Shown in pieces: positions 22,515 through 33,929 of a DNA stretch of 64,000 nucleotides (its first letter is position 1; every line of letters begins with the position of its first letter). The stretch comes from Cristatella mucedo (lineage: Eukaryota > Bryozoa > Phylactolaemata > Cristatellidae). A program made the position numbers and the translations under genes. The stretch covers positions 10,124,501 to 10,188,500 of the forward strand of contig WPIO01000007.1 of NCBI GenBank assembly GCA_009760855.2, read 5' to 3'. The notes under the pieces are model-generated. The model was not told the origin of the DNA. It ran no database searches and worked only from the letters and a program-made list of their open reading frames with translations.

Positions 22515-22929
22515 CTGGGGTGCAGCTCGCTCGCGACATCTTCGTACGGGAGTTCTGGTACTGGCGGGTTCGGATCAATGACTGCAGCAAGGATGCTCCG
22601 TACCTGCAGCTAAATGCTTAGTCTCAGACAGAACGGACATTTCCGAAAGAACGCGCGACAGAGCCACGGAAACCGCTGAACCGGTCACCCGGGCACCGGA
22701 AGCGAGCGCCATGACTGCTAGCCGCGTGACCCCGTTAACACGTGATCACCCGACTGCGATTTTTGGGTAACTAGGTGATCATCCTTCACCATCAAGCTGC
22801 CCTAGCGGGCAGCCCGCGAATATTCTTTTCGCAAACGCTCCCGGGCGCGACTGGACTTCGGTTAGTCACAACGATGCTGCAGTCCCATTAGTTGATTTTC
22901 CCTGCTGTGCTTTCGCCTTAAATAAATAA

Positions 22930-23062
22930 ATCCTATCTGATTAAACAGCCTCCTTTTGTATAGCGACAGAAGAGCCTTTATGGCTATCACTACCGCTCGA
23001 AGTGGCGATAAAGAATCGCCCACCGGAGGAATCGAACCCACGACCTCGGAAAAACCTTGCTA
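22930..23062 (-). mobile_element. SINE-1, minus strand
   Basis: Reversed tail (AAACAGCCTCCTTTTGTATA), CGACAGAAGAGCC, then GGAATCGAACCCACGACCTC (B box). The head beyond 23062 is lost. Confidence 0.75.
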
Positions 23063-23064
23063 GC

Positions 23065-24480
23065 CGCTAATGGTCATGAAGTTAACACGCAAGCGTAAGC
23101 AGAGTTTAAAACTACACTGTCTGCAATTTAGCCTACTACTGTGCAGAAATCGGGAAGGCAGAGGATGGCGCAGTGCTCCTCTGCGAACTTTCCAGGTTGG
23201 CGATACCCGTGTAGTTTGGTTGCCGTCTCGCGGAGTACAGAACGCCAGCCAACGACCAATACTGCCAGTGTATTTCACTATGCATGGAGCGGGGGGGGGG
23301 GAAGCACGACTTTCTTCGCTCCATTCGCCCGCCGGAGTGTCTCCGTGACTCCCCTGTCACAACAATCACTAACAGCACATCCCGACCGCATACCACATCG
23401 AGTGACACAGCCCACGCGTACAACGATCAGGGGCAATGCCAACATTTAAACGAAACCACACCCCAGGAATTTTGCCATAAAAGACTGTAGTTCACCGGAG
23501 ATTTTCAGAGCAGCGGGGTTATCTCCTTTCTGCTTCGCCGAGTAGTGCGATAAGGCAATTGGATTTCGATGCACTTCCGCTTTACCGTTTCAGTCGCGCT
23601 ATGGCGCCAACTGCACAATGTCCTTTGCCACAAGCGAAGCACTCGCAGCGGAGCTATTCATTTCCGACGAGGGAGAACTGCTGGTGAAGCTGGCGCCTCG
23701 GCGTACGACTAGCAGATGTCGCAGGAGTCGCAGATGCAGCTTCGATAGAGGCAAGTAGTAGCAAAGCATGGTAGCGACCAAGACCGGCCAAACCAGTATC
23801 TAACCTGTCCATATCGTGAGTGTAGACCGATGTATTTCATATCCACGGAGAGGACCGAGTTTCCATCACGGGCCGTAAGGTATAATTACCCCCGAAGCCC
23901 AAAATTGCAATTGCCGTGTTACTAGATCGTATCCGATTCCGGTAGGTTGTACTTAAGAGCAACTAATGATCTCTATGGCTGCCATAAGTCCTCCCGCCTT
24001 GGCCCAGTGACTTTTTGTTGCACCGTATAGCAGGGGTAGCTGTTAACAAACGAACCTTACTTAAGTAGTGAGACTAACTATTGCTCCTTTGTTGGTCGCT
24101 TGCTGCATTCGGCTGGGCTTAGCTGGTCTGAATACGGCAGCTTTTAGCTGAAAACGAGCACAGCCTGTTTACATAGACGTCGTTGTTTAAGCCTGCCACT
24201 GAACTTCGGGTCAACACTGCCAAGTTGACTATATAATTCTCACACTCTGCACCTTAATTCAAAGTGCTTCCCGCACCCTATTGCTCGAAATGGCATAGCA
24301 TCATTGCCCATCCCTGGCGCAAAGTGTTTAGCATTCTTCTGCAATTCGCATAGCATGCAAACTACTTTCTCAGATGTTTAACATTATGAAACATCTAAAG
24401 TCCGACAGATATTTGCTTCAATATTTATTTAATGTTAGTGCTCTATTAATACTGTTCGCACTAGCTGTCCTTACTTTCTG
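23065..24480. other. Unassigned stretch
   Basis: Moderately GC-rich to about 23800, then AT-rich. The only item of note is a small frame at 23618-23758. No SINE or LINE recognised. Confidence 0.35.
23618..23758 (+). CDS. Small open frame, unrecognised
   Basis: 46 codons, MSFATSEALAAELFISDEGE then a Lys/Arg/Ser-rich end. An acidic then basic composition is unusual for random sequence, and it might be the first exon or N-terminal scrap of a larger gene or transposase. No donor site fits well. Very uncertain. Confidence 0.15.
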   Translation: MSFATSEALAAELFISDEGELLVKLAPRRTTSRCRRSRRCSFDRGK

Positions 24481-24489
24481 CTTTACATT

Positions 24490-25090
24490 TGTTGCGCTTA
24501 TCGTAACGTTGAGTCTAGACTTCAGTAACTCGGTCCTCGCATGTCTTCTCTCCTGTGCAATAACATGCTTGCAGCCGGTTCAAGAATCGGCAGCTAGGAT
24601 TGTCTGTAGCGAGCTTGCAACTGCCAAATTACACCACTTCTAGGAGGCGCTTATTCCCCTTTAGCAGCCCATCTATCGACTTCAATGTTCTGCCGCTCAT
24701 CACACTTTTCAAGTCGTGATGGCACACTGGCTTAGGCGGTTGCTTATCACGACCTCTGTCCCGAGGTCGTTTGTTCGATTCCTGCGGTTGGCGATCCTTG
24801 ATTGCCGCTGCAAACCGTGGTGATAGGGGTAAAGGCTCTTCTGACGCTATACACAAGAGGCTGTTAAATCAGCTAGTACTTCGACCAATCTTTCGATAAT
24901 GCTTCCTCGTCGGTCTTCGCATCGTGCCACCCACTCTTCTGTCAGAAGTCGTTTAGCTGTGACTCCAACTAGCCTCAACGCCTCTGAACGCCCGAGCATT
25001 CAGTTCGTTTGCTCCCAAAGCCTGAAACTCACCGAGAGGATTTAAAGAGAGACTAAAAACCAATCTGATCCTCTCAGCACTAGCTCAGTC
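24490..25090 (+). mobile_element. Old LINE-A C-terminal piece split by SINE-1
   Basis: 24500-24640 reads LDFSNSVLACLLSCAI and ESAARIVCSELATAKLHHF. The SINE-1 follows, and at 24878-25090 the C-terminal region resumes (TCGCATCGTGCCACCCACTC ... TTCGTTTGCTCCCAAAGCC). The position of the break shows the SINE inserted into the LINE. Confidence 0.65.
24716..24877 (+). mobile_element. SINE-1, full length, inside LINE-A
   Basis: Head GTGATGGCACACTGGCTTAG (A box), GTCGTTTGTTCGATTCCTGC (B box), body and tail ATACACAAGAGGCTGTTAAA plus TCAGCTA. Confidence 0.82.
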
Positions 25091-25369
25091 CAAGAGAATA
25101 GTAAATTCAAAGTGCAGACCGAGCGGAGGCCATTTGCCATAGGGCGGAAAGCCGAACAATACTATCGCCTCGAGCTGGGAACGATATCGAAGCATGCACA
25201 CAGCGGTACAGCGCTCTTACCGATTGGGCTATCGAGACGAGCATTCCTTTTACGTACAACTTTTGGCTTAAAAGCCACGGCTTTAAATTTTTATTTCATG
25301 CGATCGAGCCGAATCCCGGAAAATTTCGTGAGTAAATGCTAATCTTTATAATTACAACTCTGTGAACCA

Positions 25370-26907
25370 AGCTGAAATCATTACGCCTGCTGTGCACTCT
25401 TATATCGAAACCTCACACCTTGCTAGTAAGTTCCAATCTCGCTTTGGAGCTAATCACTCCACAGAGTCAGCATTGCTTAGGGTATACAACGACCTACTAA
25501 GAAATGCGGACATGGGTAGAGTGTCTCTGCTTGTTTTTCTCGATCTTTCGGCAGCTTTTTATACCATCGATCATAAAGTTCTTCTAGAGCGCCTCTCATC
25601 TCGCCTGGGCATCACTGGCACTGCTCTGCAGTGGTTCAGGTCCTATCTCAGTGGGAGACTACAGAGTATTGACGTGAATGGACAAAGATCATCTGAGGTA
25701 CCTCTGAAATATGGGGTACCTCCGGGTTCTGTGCTAGGTCCGGTTCTTTTCACGGTTCATACTCTGCCTCTTGCTGATGTGATTGCCAAGCACAATCTAG
25801 GCTTTCACTTCTATGCGGATGACACTCAGTTGTACCTTTGCTTTGATCCCTCCCAGCCTTCGAGCACCTCAAATTCTCTCAACTCACTAGCTGCATGCAT
25901 TGATGACATCCGCACATGGATGGCAGCAAATTTTATAGAACTAAACGATGATAAAACTAACTTACTAGTTATGGGCAAACCCAGTGTGATTCAGAAATTG
26001 GAAAGGCTGACGCTCAAATTTGGCTCTGCCAGCATATCTCCAGTTGAATCAGCTCGGAATCTAGGTGTCATATTCCAAAGCGACCTCTCGTTAGACGACC
26101 ATATCAGCTCCAGAGTCAAATCTGCCTATTTTCAGCTTCATAACATTGCTAAGGTTCGGGCTTGTTTAGATAGGGATACCACATCTAAGTTGGTCCATGC
26201 ATTCGTGACATCTCGTCTCGACTTCTGCAACTCACTGCTCGCTGGCCTACCGGCATGTGCGATCCGGCGATTGCAGCTGGTGCAAAACTCCGCAGCTAGG
26301 CTTGTCTGTCGTGAGCATCGCAGTTGCCACATTACACCACTTCTCGCCGACCTGCACTGGCTACCAGTCAAGCAACGCATCGAATTCAAGGTTTTATCGC
26401 TAACTTTAAGGTCACTTCATTCTTTGGCTCCAGCCTATCTGTCAGATATACTCCCCCATCAAGCCAAGCATCGTACCACTCGCTTTCCGGAATCCAACAG
26501 TCTACAAATACCTCGTACAAACCTCAAATCTTTTGGAGACCGTGCATTTAGTTCGTCTGCTCCCAAAGCCTGAAACTCCCTCTCGACCTGCGTCAGAACA
26601 TCCTCTGACCTGACTACATTTAAAAAGAATTTAAAAACACACCTATTTAGGACAGCATTTAGTGGGTCCCTGTGATTTGTTCTTGATGTGCTTGTCCGTG
26701 CTGACACTGTGCATGCTGCCACTAACCACATTTGCATGCTGACCCTGTGCATGTCACGCCTAACCATGTTATTCATTTTGTTTGATTATCAAGCATGATT
26801 TTACTCGCCATTCAATTGCATTTCCCTTTGCAGCAAATGTAACGCCTAGAAAGAGATTGAGTTCTCTGAGGGCGCTTTATCAAGTGCATTATTGTTATTA
26901 TTATTAT
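25370..26907 (+). mobile_element. Young LINE-A, 5'-truncated, with open reverse transcriptase
   Basis: About 400 codons open to 26573, starting at SYIETSHLASKFQSRFGANH and including LSAAFYTIDHKVLLERLSSR, GVPPGSVLGPVLF, FYADDTQLYL and NDDKTNLLVMG. The first conserved Asp (AAFDT elsewhere) is Tyr here and GVPQG is GVPPG, so this enzyme is likely inactive. A stop then precedes the usual C-terminus. 3' untranslated region, hairpin and (ATT)n follow. Confidence 0.9.
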
Positions 26908-26909
26908 GA

Positions 26910-28320
26910 GCATCTTTTGGACGACTTCAGCTGGTCCATGTGTCTTCTACTTTTCTTCTCAAATTTGCTGACATTGTTCATTTCATCACTACTTAATGGA
27001 CTTGCTACCCCGTTCAGACAGAGCGTAAACCGCTGCAGTGCAATGTCAGTGATGTCCAGACGAAGTGATAATAGCTAACTCGGTACCAATAGAGATCCGG
27101 CAGAAGTGACTCTACCTTGGCCACTACTGCCGTTAGGATATTTATAGACTCTCAGAAGTTTTGTCTCAGTGATGGCGCTCTGGATTAGTTTTATACTGAA
27201 TAGAAATTACTTGATTGATTAATTGGTTGATTAATTTTTTAATGCTAGAGTTACCTGGTCTGCGATTGCTCACTCTCATAGAAATGGCAGGAAGAAGACA
27301 CAAACAGAGATTACTTTATTTTATCTAGTACAGCGTCGATTTCTTTAAAAATTGGGTCTTACAGAAAACTTTATTTTAGGTTAGAGAGATAAATCCAGAG
27401 GCCACTGACGTAGTTAGATAATGTTTATGATGGCCACAGGATATCTAGGCGTCTGAGACAATAAGGACAGTAGATGTTCGCCCTACAGTGAAAGTTGTCT
27501 TTTTAAACAAGAAGGTTAACTTCAAAATGAGGTCATGCTTTGAAGTAGGACATTTGAAGTAGGATAAGTAGGACATTGAGGTAGAGCTAGGGACGGAACA
27601 TGAAGTCCAGTGGGGATGATCTAATGGAGAGATACAAATCTTACCTTTCTATCACAGAAGTTAGAACAAACGATTTACCAGATAGCTGTGACGATTGATT
27701 GTTATAATGATCACCTTGAGGTGGTTACCGGGATGGTTTGCTGTCAACGCGAGGTTTTTTAATTCATCCGTTCGTGATTAAATTATTTTTTCCTAGAAAA
27801 TAGACTTGACCTTGGCTATGTTCGATTGGTACGCCTTACGATATCCCTGATAAGTCAGTCAATGAATAGTCAGTGGACGATCAGCCTTAGTTTTTTGTGT
27901 GCTTTTCAGCCATAAGCTTTACAATCTTCGCTAACCTAAAGTCTGCGGTGAATCATAGCATATCTGAGCGTAGCTTATTCAGAAGAGTAAACTATAGTCA
28001 GAAGACTAAACTTGTCTAAGATATTAGCTGGCCTTATTTTTTATCACTGTCAGTGAATGAAATTGGTTTAAGGAATAATCAGGAGAGACTAAGCTAGCAA
28101 AACTACACTGAATATGACCGCTGAAGGCGCCCATCGCACTGGCAGCATTTGTATGCTTTCTTAATTGCTTTCCGAGACCTCAGAAGTATGGAAAAGGGCT
28201 TTACTTAACTAATCGGAGCAGTGACTAGCTTGAACTTTGGCGATTACTGATGAGAAAATTGATAAGTTGATGTCTAGTGGCTCACATTTAGTCAGAAAGA
28301 ACAGCCAGCGAATAGAAACT
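26910..28320. other. Unassigned AT-rich stretch
   Basis: No gene, SINE or clear LINE recognised. Small direct repeats of GAAGTAGGA near 27545-27590. Confidence 0.4.
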
Positions 28321-28329
28321 AACACGTAT

Positions 28330-28700
28330 TTACTCTAAAATGTCAAGCAGTTTTCGAGCAGATGCACCGGGATATCGATGAGGGCCGATTTCAATGGTTG
28401 GGTGGATGGCCGAATTTTGAGGGATACTAGATTTTCCCACAAATAGAAAGTTGGTTTTATCGCTATTCAGTTTACAAAAGTTCCCTGCCATTCAAGTACG
28501 CGAATGTCAGAAATACATGCAGCACGAACGTCGAGAGAGACGAACGTTCTGGAAGGCAGGGAGGGATCAAAGCTCGAGTGAAGCTGCGTGCGTCACCAGC
28601 ATAGAAGTGAGAGCTTAGATAGTTCGTGGTTGTTTCAGCGGCGAGAAGGATAATACAAATTTTGCACGAGGCTGAAGCTGACTATTTGGATTGCTGGGTG
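28330..28700 (-). mobile_element. Old LINE-A-like fragment
   Basis: In reverse, the region 28430-28520 resembles the FLKLN.DKTN stretch (CTGAATAGCGATAAAACCAA). Upstream the YADD region is represented by TCACCAGCATAGAAGTGAGA in reverse. Heavily decayed. Confidence 0.5.
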
Positions 28701-28749
28701 CTTGAACTTTGCAACCCAGATAGCCGGCTCTAGATGGGCAGCACGAGAT

Positions 28750-28832
28750 CCTTTATTTCTCACTGATGATGCTGTGGTGACAACCGCTTCTTCTGCTGCT
28801 ATACAATTAAGGCTCTTATCTCAGCTTACCTG
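28750..28832 (+). mobile_element. SINE-1 3' part
   Basis: Body and tail only: TCCTTTATTTCTCACTGATG ... TGCTATACAATTAAGGCTCT and TCTCAGCTTA. Decayed. Confidence 0.45.
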
Positions 28833-28834
28833 TG

Positions 28835-29740
28835 GCTTTTTAATGCTGAAGTTTCGTTAACATTACTGGCTAACTTTTCTGGCTCTCCTTTGTCTGTGCT
28901 GGTGCAAAGAAAATAAGCTCTTCCGGCTGTCGGCAATAACTGCGTTATTGCCTGTCACCGGTCGCGTCGCTGCCTGAGCTGTCAGAATGTCTCTGTTTTA
29001 AGCTCGGCGCCTGAGCGTGCCTTTTGGAATATTTGACCGCGGTACCGTACCGCTCTACAGCTCATCTTTCCAAAATCCTGCCGCTACTGGAACACTTGAA
29101 CACTTGTTGGAACACCGAAATTCCGTCCACAACTTTTGGGGCTATTGACATTTTTCGACTCACAGCCTTTGCGTTAGAGGTAGGAGCTTCTGGATTATCA
29201 TCATGCTCAAATATAACAATGGTAGAATCTGTCCTCGGAACAAAGCTGCGTCAGCAGCCTGTCAGCTTTGATTACCTGTCACAGCAGCTCATATCGTCGT
29301 CCTTTTCCATGAACTTGCGAGGCACTGGCAGTCATATAGACTTTCTAAAAACTAAAAATTATTACTGCAACCGTTTTAGTGCTACTCTTTTCAAGCTTCA
29401 AGAACTGTTTTCTTAACTGTCATCGAGACTCTTTCACACTACAATGACTCGTCAAGAAAGCAGTTTGCTGCGACTGACAAGCTAAGTAGATGATAAGGCA
29501 GTGCAAACAGGCGGGTTCATGCAGTATAATTGAGCCCTTGATGGTTTCCACTGTCAGGTCTTTCCTTCGGCAAAGAAAGGATATTTCCTGTTGATCTTAC
29601 GGGTTGAACTTCAGCCTCCAACGTCGAAGACAAAAATGTAATTGTCCCATTTGACCTGCTGTGCACAGATTGATCCAACACCATCGGAAACCCCTATAAC
29701 CGTTCAAATTGCTGGTGCTATTTACAAATGATTTCATAAA
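28835..29740. other. Unassigned stretch downstream of the GSTO partial duplicate
   Basis: Contains an open frame of 130 codons on the plus strand (29024-29416) with no family signature and no supporting splice or promoter signal. I treat it as uncharacterised. Confidence 0.3.
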
Positions 29741-29745
29741 AACCA

Positions 29746-30094
29746 ACTAACTAACAACCCGCTTAGCAATTCGGAGCAGTGGCCGGAAAGCGCCAGGCTC
29801 ACCTCCGAAGAATGGCCCTGAGAGGGCTTGCTCGAACACTGAAAGGCTGGCACATAAGTCCTTCACTGCCAGCTGTTTATCTTCGTCTGTCTTTGTGGCA
29901 GGGAGCTTGTAGAAGTTTGTTACTACCTGCGACATTGGGCAGCCAACTGCTTAGATTATAGTAATCTCGAAATCGCTGTCTCACACAAGGCACACGTCAG
30001 ACAAGCTCAGGGGGATTTCTGATCTGCTTGGTTGTCTATCAGCTTTTAATATGCAAGAGATGACCACTCACCTTGTTGAACCTTTCAGCCAGCA
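29746..30094 (-). pseudogene. Partial duplicate of GSTO copy 2 (end of exon 3, intron 3, exon 4)
   Basis: 349 bases match 32722-33070 with one difference that I can see (G at 30078 against A at 33054, a silent TTC/TTT change in exon 3). The copied piece contains exon 4 intact (29803-29926) with both splice sites, but only the last 23 bases of exon 3 and no exon 5. It lies downstream of the true last exon, so it cannot be spliced into the normal transcript without exon skipping. It is either a very recent segmental duplication or an assembly duplication. Confidence 0.85.
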
Positions 30095-30402
30095 ACTTGA
30101 GTTGGCATATTTCGACGACTTTGTTCGCGCATTATTAAATGTAAAAATCAATCGGAATTTTGTTGCACGCATCGCGCTTGAAGGACAGGCTTAACCGAGT
30201 TCGCAAGCTCCACTAACCCTTTAAGGGCAAAATAATGCACAGGTAAGTAAGTACAGTACGCGTTGGGTTGCTTGCCCAATGTTGTCGAGCCAACAAACTC
30301 TTTCGGTCTATCGGCCTAATTCCGTATATTTAGGAACCGTAGACCATGGCATTATTCTAAAATACGCCGAAGCTCCGACGGCTCCAGGCAGCGAATAGGA
30401 AC

Positions 30403-30629
30403 TCAGGGATCGTACACCGGAGCACCTACTCGGTAGCCTCTCATGAACGCCTCGTGTACGCTCTCTGCCTGGATGGTCGCCTGCACCGCAGGCTGCTCGT
30501 GCATCCGGTCAACCCAAGCACTCAGCTTAGGGAAATTGGTGGGGGTCAGCTGAAAGCCGCTGCTTCGCAGCAGGCCGAATCGCTCAAACCAAGGCCAGAA
30601 ATGAAAATCTGCCATGGCGACGGCAGCTC
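30403..30629 (-). CDS. GSTO: GSTO copy 2, last exon (exon 5)
   Basis: 227 bp from acceptor GTTTTAG to TGA at 30405-30403. Encodes the final helices with [14 protein letters not shown] and SAWVDRMHEQPAVQ, ending GAPVYDP. Separated from exon 4 by a 2.15-kb repeat-filled intron. Confidence 0.92.
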
Positions 30630-33487
30630 CTAAAACGCATGGCAGATCGATGTCCCGACGGTCACGGCTCGGCTCAGGCATCCGCTTTTAACTCGGGTGC
30701 CCAAGCATGAATACATGGAGCATTGAATGAGGCTGTCACGGCAACAACCTAACATGGCGAACAGCTCACTTAGGAAATAATGGTAATAATAATAATACAC
30801 TTGATAAAGCGCCCTCAGAGAGCTCAATCTCTTTATAGGCACTTTACATTTGCTGCAAAGGAAACGCGATCAAATGGTGAGTGGTGTCATGCTTGATAAA
30901 CAACATGAACAACATGCTTAGGGTGACATGCACAGGCTCAGCATGCTAGTGTGGTTGGTGGCAGCATGCACAGTGTCAGCACGCATAAGCACATGAAGGA
31001 CGAATCACAGGGACTCACTAAATTCTGTCATAAATAGGCGTGTTTTGAATTTCTTTTTAAATGTGGTCAAGTCAGGGGATGTTCTGACGAAAGTAGGGTG
31101 TGAGTTCCAGGCTTTGGGAGCTTAGTGCTAAATGCACGGTCTCCAGAGGATTAGAGATTTCTACGATGAATTGTAAACAGTTAGATTCCGAAAAGCGGGT
31201 GTTACAATGCTTAGCCTGGTGGGGGAAGTAAATCTGATAGGTAGGCTGGAGCCAAAGGATGAAAGGACCTAAACGTAAGCGACAAAACCTTGAAATCGAT
31301 CCGTTGCTTGACTGGTAGCCAGTGCAGATCGGCAAGAAGTGGTGTGATGTGGAAGCAACGACGCTCATGACAGACAAGCCTTGCAGCAGAGTTTTGCGCC
31401 AGCTGTGAGCGCCTGATTGCACATACCGGTAGGCCAGCAAGCAGTGAGTTACAGAAGTCAAGACGGGATGTCACAAATGCATGGACCAACTTGGATTTGG
31501 TATTCCTATCTAAATAAGCCCAAATTTTAGCAATTTTATGTAGCCGACCGTGTGATCTCAAAATTCCAACAGTACATCAACTTGGTCATTGCGACAAAAA
31601 GTAGCTACTAACTGAGCCACTTTAAAAAGAAAATGTAACGACTTCACACAAACATTTGAATAGCAATCACGACTTCAACGAACAAGCAAATGCAAAATCA
31701 GAAGTCAAGAGTAATGTTTAGGCTTATGCCAATGGTAAGGTGCTCGTATTTAACGATCTAGGTCGTGGGTTCGACCACTGTGTCATACTGCACGTTAAGT
31801 GTCTGGATAGAGATTAGCTTCTCGTGCAATACAAATGGCTTACAGATTTTTTTTTATTTTTATGTTCACACAAAGACAACGAGACCTGCTGAGGATAAGA
31901 ACATCTATCGGTATATTACGCAATTATTATTGTTTTGAGTGATGTAAGATATAAAAAAAATGATGCATCATGCATTAGAGTCCAGAACAGCAGCATGCAT
32001 ATTGGCCTCGTATAGCAATCCTATTAATGGCGTGCTCTTTTTTAGCAAGCAGCCAGTTAGTTATACATGTGCACGGCCGTAAAGAATGGCTATGCCATCA
32101 GGAGTCAGGAGTTTATGCAGTCATTATTAATAGCTTATTTGGAAGGTAGCAGGCACTTAAGCATGCGATGTTTCAACTGTCCTTAACGGCAGCCGCTAGT
32201 GCCCTTATCATTTCTTTCCATTAAGTAGATCAGTTCATGGACAGATTTATAGGTAATCGTCAAGCCTCTCTCAAAACATCTAGTAGAACAAGTCCTTTAG
32301 ATACTGCAGATTCGCATAATTATCATCATAACCATTCAAGCTGGCTAGATGATAGTGTATACAGAGAAACCCGCGTATCAAGCAGTTTGAAAAACGACCC
32401 GCTGTAGAGCAGCATCTCCGTCTTCTCACTGCAGGCAAAAAAGAAAAATGTGTGTGTGATATTTCTAGAGCACTTTAAAAGAACTTAATATCCATTGAGG
32501 CACTTCACTTATGCCGCAGGGCTTGAGACCTCGGTCGTCAAAGACAAGCATGGGCCAAACCGCAGGTCTTTCAAGCAGGTTAAAGGTCTGTGCACGCAAT
32601 CAGACACTCTCGCTCAATTTTTTTGAGAGGCTCAACCGCCGATTTCATGATTTTGTAAGACCTGGTTGAGCATTTGACATGTTGTCAATCCATACATGGC
32701 ACACACAGTGAAGAAGTTTCTACTAACTAACAACCCGCTTAGCAATTCGGAGCAGTGGCCGGAAAGCGCCAGGCTCACCTCCGAAGAATGGCCCTGAGAG
32801 GGCTTGCTCGAACACTGAAAGGCTGGCACATAAGTCCTTCACTGCCAGCTGTTTATCTTCGTCTGTCTTTGTGGCAGGGAGCTTGTAGAAGTTTGTTACT
32901 ACCTGCGACATTGGGCAGCCAACTGCTTAGATTATAGTAATCTCGAAATCGCTGTCTCACACAAGGCACACGTCAGACAAGCTCAGGGGGATTTCTGATC
33001 TGCTTGGTTGTCTATCAGCTTTTAATATGCAAGAGATGACCACTCACCTTGTTAAACCTTTCAGCCAGCATCTTCCACTGAGCCTTGGCATAGGGATCGC
33101 TCGGTCCTAGCTTTTTCTCGGGGTACACCTCATCCAGCCACTCGGTGCAAATGGAAGAGTCGTATACCACCACGTCATTAAGCTCGAGTGTGGGGACAGT
33201 GCCGAGAGGATTTCGTTGCAGAAACCATTCAGGTTTTGACGTTAGGTTAACGTTAACCACCTCGTGACTGTCAATGTGAAAGAGAGCCAGTATACGCGAT
33301 CGCTAATTGCTTAACGAGCCGCCAAGAGACGGCTTGACTGTGACAGATGAGCATGAGCGTATGACAACTGCTTGGACTTACGAAATGCCTTTGTGAGCCA
33401 GCACTAGCCTCGCCCGCTGCGCAAACGGGCAGTAACGCATGCTGTAGATTCTGAGGACATCGTGCTTCTTTGGCGGACGGTCACAGC
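30403..33487 (-). CDS. GSTO: Omega-class glutathione S-transferase, copy 2 (exons 2-5; exon 1 not found)
   Basis: Second omega GST, about 13 kb upstream of copy 1 and in the same orientation. Coding exons 33487-33382, 33267-33048, 32902-32779 and 30629-30403 join in frame with GT-AG introns of phases 2, 0 and 1. Exon 2 has the catalytic cysteine in SMRYCPFAQRARLVLAHKG. Exon 3 has TVPTLE (cis-Pro) and YDSSI. Exon 4 ends PFFGG. Exon 5 starts [16 protein letters not shown] and stops after PVYDP. The exons give 225 codons including the stop, so about 235 residues with a short exon 1. The usual Glu-Ser contact (YES) reads YDS here, a conservative change. Intron 4 holds a LINE-A and two SINE-2 copies. 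Clear paralogue of copy 1; identical exon sizes for exons 2-4 imply tandem duplication. Exon 1 should lie upstream of 33487. Confidence 0.93.
30781..31560 (-). mobile_element. LINE-A C-terminal part and 3' end, in GSTO copy 2 intron 4
   Basis: (AAT)n at 30781-30797, reversed hairpin and 3' untranslated region, then C-terminal reverse transcriptase back to KIWAYLDRNTKSKLVHAFVT near 31530. Several frameshifts. Same strand as the gene. Confidence 0.82.
31715..31842 (+). mobile_element. SINE-2, in GSTO copy 2 intron 4
   Basis: Head GCCAATGGTAAGGTGCTCG, B box GTCGTGGGTTCGACCACTG, tail TGGATAGAGATTAGCTTCTC and GCAATACAAATGGC. Confidence 0.65.
32450..32575 (-). mobile_element. SINE-2, minus strand, in GSTO copy 2 intron 4
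   Basis: Reversed tail AGAGCACTTTAAAAGAACTT, GGCACTTCACTTATGCCGC, then GGCTTGAGACCTCGGTCGTC and a decayed head. Confidence 0.6.
32779..32902 (-). CDS. GSTO: GSTO copy 2, exon 4
   Basis: 124 bp, acceptor GTCGCAG, donor GTGAGC. Encodes VVTNFYKL through ALSGPFFGG. An identical copy of this exon and its flanking intron sequence lies at 29803-29926, beyond the last exon. Confidence 0.91.
33048..33267 (-). CDS. GSTO: GSTO copy 2, exon 3
   Basis: 220 bp, acceptor TTGACAG, donor GTGAGT. Encodes [26 protein letters not shown] and [20 protein letters not shown], ending in FNK at phase 0. Its last 23 bases are also present in the partial duplicate near 30072-30094. Confidence 0.93.
33382..33487 (-). 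CDS. GSTO: GSTO copy 2, exon 2 (catalytic cysteine exon)
   Basis: 106 bp, acceptor TTGCAG, donor GTAAGT. Encodes DRPPKKHDVLRIYSMRYCPF and the rest of the first helix, with the active-site Cys. Split codons at both ends match copy 1. Confidence 0.92.
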
Positions 33488-33689
33488 CTGCAATCGCCAG
33501 GGTAGGTTAAAGTGTGGTACTACGAGAGATAGGAGCACCGTACTAAACTTGAACTTGAACTGACAAGAAGCCCGATGCTGCTCGCACAATTGATCGGCTG
33601 GTCCAGTGGTTTTTACAAGCCACCATTGCAGGAATCCACTGCATTTTGATCGGTGGCACGATAACGCCTGGGTGGTACAAATACTATAA

Positions 33690-33925
33690 TAATAACACAT
33701 TTGCACAGTGCCCTTAAAGAACTTAATCTCTTCGTAGGCACTTTACAGAGGCTGTAATGGAAGCATGATTGAATGGTTAGTGGTAACACGCACAATGTCA
33801 ACAAGCATACTATGGCTATAGGTGACATGCACACTGTAAACATGTAAATATAGTTAGTGGTAATATGCAGTGTCAGCATGCATAAACATATAGTCAACGA
33901 GACCCGTTAGATAATGGATTCTAAT
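33690..33925 (-). mobile_element. Old LINE-A 3' end
   Basis: Short (AAT)n, then the reversed hairpin in its GTGCC/GGCAC form and diverged 3' untranslated region with the CATGCACA-type repeats of this family. Probably lies in intron 1 of GSTO copy 2. Confidence 0.75.
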
Positions 33926-33929
33926 GGCA

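Noticed and set aside
29803-29926. Duplicated exon 4 as a mutually exclusive alternative exon
   Set aside because: It lies downstream of the last exon with its stop codon, so ordinary splicing cannot choose between the two.
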